A DNA stretch of 64,000 nt from Bacteroidota bacterium (GTDB taxonomy: Bacteria > Bacteroidota > Ignavibacteria > Kapaibacteriales > UBA2268): contig JARKQC010000369.1 in assembly GCA_029974985.1 (NCBI GenBank), forward strand, positions 62,001-126,000. The letters are read 5' to 3'. Under the pieces are notes generated by a model that had not been told where the DNA came from, did not search any database, and was given only the letters and a program-made list of their open reading frames with translations. Position numbers and translations under genes: made by a program. Of this stretch, positions 27,943-36,390 are shown in pieces (positions within the stretch are counted from its first letter, which is position 1; each line of letters opens with the position of its first letter).

Positions 27943-28713
27943 ATGATAAAATATATAATATTATTATTCTTTTCAATACCAACTTTGATTGTTGCTGAGC
28001 ATAGTACTCTCGAAGTTGGTATTGCTTATAAAGAGCATTTGGGAAAATTCATACCTTTAGATTTAAGATTTGAAGATTCAGAATCGAATACTCGAACTCT
28101 TAAAGATATTATTAATAAGCCTACCGTCTTATCATTAGTTTACTATCATTGCCCTGGAATTTGTAGCCCGCTACTAACGAGTTTAGCCGAACTTGTTGAC
28201 TCAACAGACAAAATTCTTGGAAAAGATTATCAATTACTTACTATTAGTTTCGACCCAAGTGAAACAAGCGAACTTGCCGCAAAATGGAAAAAAAGCTATC
28301 TCGATGGTATGGAGAGGAAAATAAACCCCAAAGATTGGATGTTTGTGGTTAGCGATAGCACTAATATTGCAAAAATTACTAATAGCGTTGGATTTAAATA
28401 TAAACGCGATGGTGATAATGATTTTTTGCACCCCGGTGCATTAATTATGATTTCCGAAAAAGGTGAAATTATTAGATATTTATTAGGTACTAACTATGAT
28501 TTATTCAGTTTTAATATGGCTATAAGCGAAATGAATAATCATCTTAGCTCCTCATTAATTTCAAAATTTCAATTATTTATATATTCCTACGACCCACAAT
28601 TAAACAAATATGTATTTAATTTCGTTAGAGTAGCTGTTACATTATTAATATTATTAGTAGTTTCAATATTTTTTACTATTTATATAAAAGGGAAAAAGAA
28701 AACTAATATATAA
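27943..28713 (+). CDS. SCO1/SenC family copper chaperone
   Basis: 256 residues with an N-terminal signal sequence or anchor, the thioredoxin-fold copper site CPGIC (Cys70, Cys74) and the third ligand His163 in DFLHPGALI. A C-terminal membrane helix (VRVAVTLLILLVVSIFFTIYI) follows, which is usual in Bacteroidota homologues next to ACIII. SCO proteins deliver copper to the CuA centre of aa3/caa3 oxidases and sometimes to cbb3. No oxidase subunit II or I with CuA lies in this window, so the target oxidase would be elsewhere, or the cbb3 oxidase upstream. Confidence 0.92.
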   Translation: MIKYIILLFFSIPTLIVAEHSTLEVGIAYKEHLGKFIPLDLRFEDSESNTRTLKDIINKPTVLSLVYYHCPGICSPLLTSLAELVDSTDKILGKDYQLLTISFDPSETSELAAKWKKSYLDGMERKINPKDWMFVVSDSTNIAKITNSVGFKYKRDGDNDFLHPGALIMISEKGEIIRYLLGTNYDLFSFNMAISEMNNHLSSSLISKFQLFIYSYDPQLNKYVFNFVRVAVTLLILLVVSIFFTIYIKGKKKTNI

Positions 28714-28753
28714 TATATTTAAAATTTGAATATTATTACAAAATTACAATTAT

Positions 28754-29623
28754 TTGAAAAGTATTAAAACATATATTGCTTTATTTATTGCTCTTAGCAA
28801 ATTTAAAATTTCTTTTTTTGTAGCTATATCGGGACTCGTGGGATATTTATTAGTTGGAAATGGTATAAAGATAAATATAGTGCTAATATTCTTAGGAATA
28901 CTTTTTTTATCGAGTGGCTCAGCCGCATTAAATAGTTATCAAGAAATAAAAACTGATAGATTAATGCAAAGAACAAAAAAACGTCCATTAGCCGCGAATA
29001 CTCTCGAACCAGCCGTAGCAATATCGTTTATTGTATTTATGTTCATTTTTGGATTATCATTATTATATGTTTTCTCAAATTTATTAGCAGTCCTTATGGG
29101 AATAGCAACAATAATAATGTATAATTTTATATATACTCCGCTTAAACCTAAAACACCTTTATCAATAATTCCCGGTTCGCTTTCTGGGGCGATGCCTCCT
29201 TTAATAGCATGGATTTCTGCTGGCGGCAATTTGTTAGATAAAAATATATATTTATTCGGGTTATTTATATTTATATGGCAAATCCCACATTTTTCTTATG
29301 TATTGTTATTACACGGCGAAGATTATAAACAAGCGGGACTAAAAACTATTCAAAATTATTTCGATAAAAATCAATTAAATAGATTTACTTTTTGGGGAGT
29401 TGTTTTTCTTACACTAAGTGTACTATTAATGCAGTTTTACGGAATGCCACAAAATATTCTTTTTAATATTATTATTATTATTTCTGGAATATTTATTATT
29501 TTTAGAGCGAAAAGATTATTTCAAAATTTTATTGAAAAAAAATTAATTAGAAATGGATTTATTGAGTTAAATCTTTATGTATTATTAATTGTTACACTAC
29601 TTTCAATAGATAAGAATCTTTAA
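28754..29623 (+). CDS. ctaB: Protoheme IX farnesyltransferase (heme O synthase)
   Basis: 289 residues with about eight or nine membrane helices. The UbiA-type prenyltransferase motif is present (NSYQEIKTDRLMQRTKKRPL, residues ~60-79), followed by MYNFIYTPLKPKTPLSIIPGSLSGAMPPLIAW, whose individual blocks are the family signature. The enzyme makes heme O from protoheme and farnesyl diphosphate, the step before heme A. The start is probably TTG 28754; there is no ATG in frame before a stop upstream, and no clear ribosome site. The gene predicts a heme O or heme A oxidase elsewhere, because cbb3 oxidases use heme B. Confidence 0.93.
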   Translation: MKSIKTYIALFIALSKFKISFFVAISGLVGYLLVGNGIKINIVLIFLGILFLSSGSAALNSYQEIKTDRLMQRTKKRPLAANTLEPAVAISFIVFMFIFGLSLLYVFSNLLAVLMGIATIIMYNFIYTPLKPKTPLSIIPGSLSGAMPPLIAWISAGGNLLDKNIYLFGLFIFIWQIPHFSYVLLLHGEDYKQAGLKTIQNYFDKNQLNRFTFWGVVFLTLSVLLMQFYGMPQNILFNIIIIISGIFIIFRAKRLFQNFIEKKLIRNGFIELNLYVLLIVTLLSIDKNL

Positions 29624-29698
29624 AATTCCTCAAATTATTTAATAATTGATTATTAAAATTTAATACATATATAATATAGCACAAAAAAAAATAAGAAA

Positions 29699-30322
29699 TT
29701 ATTGAATTATATATTTATTGTATTGTTGAAATAGCCAATCAGCTGGTTTGCATATTTTATTTATAGCTTCATAATCAGTTCTACCCCAATGGTCTGCTCT
29801 TGTAAGAAGCACTAAATCAGGAATATGAATTCTTGATTCAAGTCGTAAAATTGCTTTTTTCGAAACATTTTGAGAATTTTTATATAAATGATTAGGAATA
29901 AGATGATTTTTTACATAAGAAACGACTTTTAGAGTAATATCATCATTAATATTTAGCTTCTTTAAAAATGAATTAGTTGGGATAACACCAATAGTATCGT
30001 GCATATTACTTCGAAATTTACCATTATCATATATAGTAGTAAAAGGCTTGCCAAAATCATGGCATAATGCGCCCAGCATAAAAGCAGTTTTTTCAAAATC
30101 ACTTTCAAAATTATGTTTTAATTCAGCCGCTTGGTCAATTACCATTAATGTATGAGACCACACTGTACCCTCTGGATGCCATTCGGGTTCTTGTAAACAA
30201 GTTATCAATGAGTTTAATTCTGGAAAATATCCAAGTAAATTATTATCTTTTAAATAATCAAAATACAAAGATGGCTTATTAGAAAAAACTAATTCTACTA
30301 AAAATTCATTAAAATCGTACAT
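29699..30322 (-). CDS. Stand-alone HD-domain protein (CCA-adding-enzyme-like HD)
   Basis: 207 residues. The HD metal-binding motif is complete: His57 in TVWSHTLMVID and His88-Asp89 in GALCHDFGKP, with a further Asp in LLTRADHWGR. The whole resembles the C-terminal HD domain of multidomain tRNA nucleotidyltransferases (residues PEGTVWSHTL ... HDFGKP), but no nucleotidyltransferase domain is fused or adjacent. A metal-dependent phosphohydrolase activity on a nucleotide or RNA end is likely from the family. It is convergent with ctaB; only a weak AT-only hairpin (ttaataat/attattaa) separates them. Confidence 0.8.
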   Translation of the reverse strand: MYDFNEFLVELVFSNKPSLYFDYLKDNNLLGYFPELNSLITCLQEPEWHPEGTVWSHTLMVIDQAAELKHNFESDFEKTAFMLGALCHDFGKPFTTIYDNGKFRSNMHDTIGVIPTNSFLKKLNINDDITLKVVSYVKNHLIPNHLYKNSQNVSKKAILRLESRIHIPDLVLLTRADHWGRTDYEAINKICKPADWLFQQYNKYIIQ

Positions 30323-30672
30323 TTATTTATTTATTTAAAAAAAAAATTATAAAATTTGATTTAAAAGTAATAATTTAGTAATTAATAATCTCGTAAATTT
30401 AATTTTTTTAAAAAAACAGTTATTTTTATAAATAATTTAGAAATTGAAAAAAAATATTAAAAAATTGTAATAATAAATTAAATTTTCTTAATTTATTATT
30501 AATTGTTTGAAAAATTATTTGTATATTAAATTTGAAATTGATATACAAATTCATAAAACTTTTTTTCACGTGTTTTGTATAAAGATTTTAATATTTATTC
30601 TAAAATTTAAATAGAAGTTAATGATTGATAAATATACAAATTCAGAAATGAAAATTTTAGGAGGCAGAAAAG
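30323..30672. other. 350-bp divergent intergenic region
   Basis: No gene is recognisable. It contains the promoter candidate listed separately and a 13-bp direct repeat atatacaaattca at 30541-30553 and 30632-30644. Both copies are preceded by ATTGAT. The repeats fall in the presumed 5' leader of the GldM-like operon and could be a regulatory site. Confidence 0.4.
30503..30534 (+). promoter_or_regulatory. Bacteroidota-type promoter for the GldM-like operon
   Basis: TTG at 30503-30505, 21-base spacer and exact TAAATTTG at 30527-30534 (consensus TTG-N17-23-TAnnTTTG). A second TTG at 30507-30509 gives a 17-base spacer. It would leave a leader of about 130 bases. Confidence 0.4.
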
Positions 30673-32958
30673 ATGTCTAAAGGTGGAGGAGCAGGAAAAG
30701 TATATTTCGTACTATATCTTGCAGTTGTTCTTGAGCTGTTGATTATCATCGTAGAAAGAGATGAAGCCGAAGAACATTTACACAAAAAGAATCAGGAAGC
30801 TATGCGTATAGTCGAAAGTATCCTTTCGCAGCTTCAGTCTGGTGCTGGTACAGAAGGTATTAACACACGACCACAAGATGAAATTACAATACCACCCCCT
30901 GGTATTGATATTAAAGCAATGATGGGTGGTGATATTAAATCATTTCGTCAATACATTGTTGAAGTTGGTGTAACTGATGTGAGTACAGCACTTGCAAAAA
31001 AAGAATTTGAAACTGAAAAGGAATATGTAAATCGTATTAAAAAACTTGTCGAGCTTGCAAATGTGGAGCAAATTCAATATCAGGTGTTTTATAATTCGGA
31101 TTTAAATCCTAATAATGCACCACCTTTTCCGACTGAAGAATATCTCCGTGACCAAAAAATTGACTTTTTGAATATGGAACCCGGAAGTCGTGTTTCTGGT
31201 GAAACACCAGACGTTAGTTGGGAATTTAAAGGTATGCAAGAATTAAATATGGATAAAGATGCTACTTTTAATAAAATTAATTTATCAGAAGTATCAACCC
31301 AACAATTATCACCATTATATAGTGATGCTTTGAAAAAAAGAGTCGGTTCTTCTTTCAATCCTAATGGAGTACCAGAAGATAGTACATTCTTTTATTCTGA
31401 TGTAGAAACTATGAAGAACATTAATAAAGCTTCTGAAATCCAAAAAAGGTCTTTTCTTGTGAATTTTCAGCCGCCATCACAAGCAGGTTGGTATAAGCTA
31501 AGATTTGTTTCGAGAACTAATAGAATTCTTGGTGTTAAAGCTGGTCAAGCCGCAGAGCAAGTAAGTGATGAGGCTACTGTTAATATCGGTACAGTTCAAT
31601 TAAAAGTTGCTGACTTGCGTAAAGTTATGAGAGAGCTTACTAAACGACTCGAAAAATATACTTTACCTTCATTAGATGATTTGTCTAAAGATCAAGATGT
31701 TGTTGCTTTTGATAAAAAATTAGCAGAAGCAAAAATGGCCGCAGGTAAAGCTGAAAAGGCAGAAGAAGTACAAGCAAATATCAATTTATATGGATATATC
31801 GTAAAATTACTAGTTCCCGGTATGTCCACTAATTTTGAACAAAATAAAGGTTCGATTGAGTTTAATATTCGCGTTGTTACTCCTAAACCAAATATTGCAG
31901 AGCCTATCGCGACAATACCCGATTATGTACCAACGTTTGACAAACTTCCTGCTGTGTTTGAATGTCAAATTAGCCCTTATCAACCCGGACAAAATGTTGT
32001 CGAAGGCGTAGTTATGGATGCTGGTGGCAATCGTGTTGCTTCGATTAATTTCACTCCTCTTGATGAAATCGCGGGGCTTGGTTTCTCAAAACCAGTTGCT
32101 AATGAAAGTCGTATGTATCGCGCAACAGTTGATAAAACATTGCCTATTGGTAAATACGAATATACTGTTACCCATAAAATGTCGGGAAGACAAAGCAGAA
32201 CTCCATCTCGAACTATCGAAGTGTTTAAAACTTCTTTAACTGATCAAAGTGAAAGAAAAATTAAAAATGAAATTCCAATTTATGCTTATTATGGTTATCC
32301 TCTTGTATTTAATGCAGAAGCGTCATCGGGCGGAAAGATAAAACCAAATGAGTTTAAAATTTATATTACTACTGATAAAGATAATCAAAGAGCGCCAATA
32401 CAAGGCTTGTCTATTACTAATCAAGCAGGTATTAAATTCACTACTGATATGAGAAAAGTTAATGTTCGCATTGCTTGGGTTCAACCATATACAAATAACG
32501 AAGTGGATTTATTACCATTAACAAGTTTTGATGTAAATCAAGAAGAACCTTCTATAAATGCTAATCCAAAGATTACATATTCTGGTAATGCAACTAAGTT
32601 TAAGGTTAGAGTTGCAGGTATTGGAGTTGTAGCACCAGGTACTGGTGATGATAGCAAACCAAAAGCAACTGTTAGTCTTGCTATAAAGGGTGATTTAGAG
32701 AAAGTTGATGGTCTTGGTAATTATAATGTTTCTGCTGAGCCATATCTTGATGGTGATACAGAGTCTGGTTATAGTATTGAGTTTGAAATGCAAGGTAAAC
32801 TTGACCCAGGACAAACTAAAATACGTGGAAATCTAAAATTAATATTAACAGGTGTTGCTACTAACCCCGTTAATGGAGTTAAATCAAGAGCAGAGAATAA
32901 AGAAGTTCTAATTAGTATTGATTTTGAACCTGAACGTGGCGGACCGCGTCGCAGATAA
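30673..32958 (+). CDS. GldM-like single-span inner-membrane protein with large periplasmic part
   Basis: 761 residues. After MSKGGGAGKV comes one membrane helix (~10-27, YFVLYLAVVLELLIIIV) with a Glu at position 21 inside it, then a charged coiled-coil-like stretch (30-57). The rest is periplasmic: a helical part to ~370 and several beta-sandwich-like segments (for example 425-515, QPGQNVVEGVVMDAGGNRV), ending in a basic GGPRRR tail. Architecture resembles GldM/PorM of the T9SS motor but is longer (GldM ~515) and no gldL-like gene is adjacent. A buried acidic residue is also seen in MotB/ExbD-type motor proteins. A good aggaggc ribosome site precedes the ATG. Assignment to the GldM family is a hypothesis. 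Confidence 0.45.
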   Translation: MSKGGGAGKVYFVLYLAVVLELLIIIVERDEAEEHLHKKNQEAMRIVESILSQLQSGAGTEGINTRPQDEITIPPPGIDIKAMMGGDIKSFRQYIVEVGVTDVSTALAKKEFETEKEYVNRIKKLVELANVEQIQYQVFYNSDLNPNNAPPFPTEEYLRDQKIDFLNMEPGSRVSGETPDVSWEFKGMQELNMDKDATFNKINLSEVSTQQLSPLYSDALKKRVGSSFNPNGVPEDSTFFYSDVETMKNINKASEIQKRSFLVNFQPPSQAGWYKLRFVSRTNRILGVKAGQAAEQVSDEATVNIGTVQLKVADLRKVMRELTKRLEKYTLPSLDDLSKDQDVVAFDKKLAEAKMAAGKAEKAEEVQANINLYGYIVKLLVPGMSTNFEQNKGSIEFNIRVVTPKPNIAEPIATIPDYVPTFDKLPAVFECQISPYQPGQNVVEGVVMDAGGNRVASINFTPLDEIAGLGFSKPVANESRMYRATVDKTLPIGKYEYTVTHKMSGRQSRTPSRTIEVFKTSLTDQSERKIKNEIPIYAYYGYPLVFNAEASSGGKIKPNEFKIYITTDKDNQRAPIQGLSITNQAGIKFTTDMRKVNVRIAWVQPYTNNEVDLLPLTSFDVNQEEPSINANPKITYSGNATKFKVRVAGIGVVAPGTGDDSKPKATVSLAIKGDLEKVDGLGNYNVSAEPYLDGDTESGYSIEFEMQGKLDPGQTKIRGNLKLILTGVATNPVNGVKSRAENKEVLISIDFEPERGGPRRR

Positions 32959-33029
32959 TTATTATAAACAAATTATTGTTAAATTAAAAGAGAGAATAAT
33001 TAAGTAAATCTTAATGTAAGGGCTATAAA

Positions 33030-34751
33030 ATGTTTAAGAAAATATCAAAGTTAGTTTTATTGATTACTGTAATTTCACTTGTTATGCCAAGTTTTTTAGA
33101 GGCACAAGATGATCAATCTTTCAGAATGAAACTCGAAAGTATTCTTTACAGTTATAAAAACTATCGTTTTTCTATGGTTTCAGTATATAAATTGAAAGAT
33201 ATCAAAGATATAGCTAAACTTATGAAAGACAAAGATGACGCATCAAGTTCAGGGGGGGAAGTTGTAAAAACTGATGTTGATGTTACTAAGGGAGTTGATG
33301 TTGCAACCCTACAAGTAATCGAAAGAGAAGCAAAAAGCGGAGCTTCACTAAATAACGTTAGAAGAGCGTTAGTGCAAAGAGGAATGGAGCAACCCGATAA
33401 TATCGAAGCTATATATCAATTCTATGCACCAAAGCTAAGCGATGCTAAAAGAGTAAGAAATGTTTATGTTGTAACAACAAGAAAAGAACCCGATGCTTTA
33501 ACTCCTCATAATCTCATTGCAATGATTTTAGATTATGATGATGCGGCACAATTAAAAAAGCAGCTTGATAATAAATCTGCTAATTTAGTTTATACTTATC
33601 CAGAAATGAAAGAATATGCTCTAAATCCAATAGACTATCGTGCTGATAATCTTTATGATTTAATTATGAATGCTTTTATGCAAGGAATGGTTGAAGATAA
33701 AACTCTCGAAGCACAAGGAATTGGTACTTTAATATCATTTTTTGCACCCAAAGCTGGCATTACAAAATCTATATTAAATAAAGAAGGTACTGTAAGTTCG
33801 TTCGATATTCAAACTTTTAAAAGAATTTCCGAAGGGCAAGCTTATGATATTACTGATAAATTCGAAGAAGTTATCGTTAGCCCAGATTTGATTAGTTGGA
33901 GACACTATGACTATCCACAATTATCATATAATGATGGTTTTGTTGATACAATTAGTAGAATTACAAATCTTGAACTTCCAAAATATGGACTCGAATTAAA
34001 ATATGGCGCCGAAGCTATCAATTATCCTTCTTTCTGGAGCGAAAGACTTAGCTTGAATGCTATTTGGCAAGGTGTTAAACTCGGTATCGTATTGCCTACA
34101 AATGGCTGGTCATCATTATCAAAAGATTTATATACAATTGATAGAAAATTAACTTACGCTGGCTTTGGGATTACAGGCGAAGCTGATTTTCCGCTTGCAG
34201 TAATTCCTAAGAGTGGAATATTTAATGCAAGTATGGCATACATCTTAGGCGATGCAAAAGAAGGACCAATAGAAAGAAAATTAAATCCAGATTCTTATCA
34301 AACCAACTATAATGATAATGATTATTTAATAAGATATAATGCACAATTACATTATACATTTGCTGTTTCTATTGATGAAAATTATTTATTACGCTTCGGA
34401 CTCGGTGGAACAATTTATGGCGCCGAAAAATGGTATAACAAACTTGTTGAAGACCCTGAAACAAGACGTAATTCGATTAGTTATGAAAAATTAAATGAAG
34501 AAACTGTTGGCGGTATTTCTGGTAGATTTGAGTTTATGGCTCGAAACGTCGCTACTCCTTTTGGTATGTCTGCTCAGTATTTTGACGAAGGATTATATAC
34601 AAATATATGGTTACAAGTGCCATTAGTTCAGAATACTTTTTCATTGCGTCTCGATGCTAAGGGATATTTTAAAGCATTCGCCAATGAACCACGTGCTTGG
34701 GAAAATAAGAGTGTATTTATTCCTATGGCAAGATTCATTATTAATTTCTAA
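33030..34751 (+). CDS. Secreted protein, N-terminal helical domain plus probable beta-barrel
   Basis: 573 residues with a signal peptide (MFKKISKLVLLITVISLVMPSF, cut after LEA). Residues ~25-250 are mostly helical and charged. From ~310 onward the sequence becomes alternating beta-strands with aromatic belts (YGLELKYGAEAINYPSFWSE, YTFAVSIDENYLLRFGLGGT) and ends MARFIINF, a typical outer-membrane beta-barrel terminus. I do not recognise a family. It begins 71 bases after the GldM-like gene and 39 bases before another protein of similar design, so the three probably form one machine spanning both membranes. The function is unknown. Confidence 0.6.
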   Translation: MFKKISKLVLLITVISLVMPSFLEAQDDQSFRMKLESILYSYKNYRFSMVSVYKLKDIKDIAKLMKDKDDASSSGGEVVKTDVDVTKGVDVATLQVIEREAKSGASLNNVRRALVQRGMEQPDNIEAIYQFYAPKLSDAKRVRNVYVVTTRKEPDALTPHNLIAMILDYDDAAQLKKQLDNKSANLVYTYPEMKEYALNPIDYRADNLYDLIMNAFMQGMVEDKTLEAQGIGTLISFFAPKAGITKSILNKEGTVSSFDIQTFKRISEGQAYDITDKFEEVIVSPDLISWRHYDYPQLSYNDGFVDTISRITNLELPKYGLELKYGAEAINYPSFWSERLSLNAIWQGVKLGIVLPTNGWSSLSKDLYTIDRKLTYAGFGITGEADFPLAVIPKSGIFNASMAYILGDAKEGPIERKLNPDSYQTNYNDNDYLIRYNAQLHYTFAVSIDENYLLRFGLGGTIYGAEKWYNKLVEDPETRRNSISYEKLNEETVGGISGRFEFMARNVATPFGMSAQYFDEGLYTNIWLQVPLVQNTFSLRLDAKGYFKAFANEPRAWENKSVFIPMARFIINF

Positions 34752-34790
34752 TTATTATTTGTGAAGTTGAAAATTTTAAAAAGATAAGCT

Positions 34791-36263
34791 ATGAAGAAAT
34801 ATTTAGTATTATTTGTATTTGCAATATTATTTTTCGCTTTTAATTCGCCAGATGTTAAATCTCAGGCAATTGACAGACAAGGTATTATTGATTCTTTAAC
34901 AACAATAGACCCTGAAATAGTCTCATATTTTCCGAGATGGAAAATATGTGAACCCGATTTGATGGCTCAAATTTATCAGGCATTTGTGTATAAAGGATTT
35001 AAAAAAGAAAATTTAAGTAAGGAAGATATCGAAATTCTTGCTTCGCCAAAAGAGAATCCAAGCGACCCTTATGAAATACTACTTATCACTTGTGGTAAAG
35101 AGTCTATGAATTCTGTAAAAATTAATGATGTTATGAGCACTATGCTTATTGGTTTTCTATCAGGTGAATTTATATATCAAGGGCTTGACAGAGGTTTGCC
35201 ACAAAATTATAATCAATATAAAAGAGACTATTGCTTTATTGATATTCCAAGAGAAATTCCCGTAACTCCTTCGCAAGCTGATATTATTGTTGATTATATC
35301 GAAAGACCAACAAACGTTGATCATGCTTTCTCTTTATCATTATTTGAACAAACCTTAAAAGTTGGCGAAACTGGCTTTTGGATACGTTCTGTAATGGGTA
35401 CTGACCAAGTTGGTTATCCTTTCTGGTCTTCTGGTGAATCAAAAATTTTGTTACAAAGACCTCTATATATTAATACAGATGGAAGAACTAAAAAAGGTAT
35501 TCCTTATTTGATTAATGCTTATGTAGGTGGTGGTTATAGAATACAAGGCGGACTCAATAACGAAGATAATATGTTAAGCTGGATACCCGAAAGAAAATTA
35601 AATGCTGGTCCGGGTGGAAAAATAATTTTTGGTGCTGATGTTCACGCATGGTTTTTACCAGAAGCTGGTCTATCACTTAATCTCGAACTTCCAATGAGAA
35701 GACTCGAAACCGAAACTATCGAATCTGGAACTTATGCATATTTAGACCCATCAAGCTTAGGACGCAAAGGGGAAATTGAATTTGACCCTAACGACCCAAG
35801 ACCATATAGAATTAATAATGTAGCTCATATATTACGCTCAACGGGTCAATTAACTGCATTTTATCATTGGTGGCTTGATAAACGTAATCCCGAGAATTAT
35901 TTTAGATTTGATTTTGGTATAAATTACGCTGAAGTAGTTGAAGCCGCAATTTATAAAGAACCAACAGAAACTGGCGATATTACTCAAATGTCCACAGTAA
36001 ATATTAGAAATTTAGAAACATTTAAACCACACGAACCAATGGATTGGTTATATCTAAAAGTGGAATACCGCAGCCAAGCCGCGTTCCCATTTGGTGCAAG
36101 TGTTCAAATATCTAATCAAATATTATTAGGTAGATTATATATTCCATTACTTGGAAATTGGTTATATCTCGAAGGTAAATATTCAACACCATTAAGAGAT
36201 GCAAGACCTTATGAAATTCAAAATTTCTTTATGATTTCACCTGTATTGCGACTGACTATTTAA
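34791..36263 (+). CDS. Secreted protein, probable outer-membrane beta-barrel
   Basis: 490 residues with a signal peptide (MKKYLVLFVFAILFFAF..., cut near VKSQA). Residues ~25-170 contain a helical domain with cysteines (RWKICEPDLM, LLITCGKES, RDYCFIDIP). From ~180 the sequence has long amphipathic strands (FSLSLFEQTLKVGETGFWI, LINAYVGGGYRIQGG, YLKVEYRSQAAFPFG) and ends SPVLRLTI. It looks like a barrel or large beta domain in the outer membrane. No family recognised. It is the last gene of the operon with the GldM-like protein, and a terminator follows directly. Confidence 0.55.
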   Translation: MKKYLVLFVFAILFFAFNSPDVKSQAIDRQGIIDSLTTIDPEIVSYFPRWKICEPDLMAQIYQAFVYKGFKKENLSKEDIEILASPKENPSDPYEILLITCGKESMNSVKINDVMSTMLIGFLSGEFIYQGLDRGLPQNYNQYKRDYCFIDIPREIPVTPSQADIIVDYIERPTNVDHAFSLSLFEQTLKVGETGFWIRSVMGTDQVGYPFWSSGESKILLQRPLYINTDGRTKKGIPYLINAYVGGGYRIQGGLNNEDNMLSWIPERKLNAGPGGKIIFGADVHAWFLPEAGLSLNLELPMRRLETETIESGTYAYLDPSSLGRKGEIEFDPNDPRPYRINNVAHILRSTGQLTAFYHWWLDKRNPENYFRFDFGINYAEVVEAAIYKEPTETGDITQMSTVNIRNLETFKPHEPMDWLYLKVEYRSQAAFPFGASVQISNQILLGRLYIPLLGNWLYLEGKYSTPLRDARPYEIQNFFMISPVLRLTI

Positions 36264-36281
36264 GGAATTATTATTTTGTAG

Positions 36282-36330
36282 AAATCCTCATTGTATAAAT
36301 TATTAATAATTTGAAAATGAGGATTTTTTT
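36282..36330 (+). terminator. Terminator of the GldM-like operon
   Basis: 11-bp stem aaatcctcatt (36282-36292) / aatgaggattt (36316-36326), 23-nt loop containing its own small AT hairpin, and a T run. Confidence 0.75.
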
Positions 36331-36390
36331 AATTTTTATTTTGTAATCAAAAAAAGATTGCATAATCATAAAATTATCGAGGATGATTTA

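Noticed and set aside
29624..29698. Terminator between ctaB and the HD-domain gene
   Set aside because: The only inverted repeat (ttaataat/attattaa) is eight A/T pairs with a two-base loop, too weak to call.
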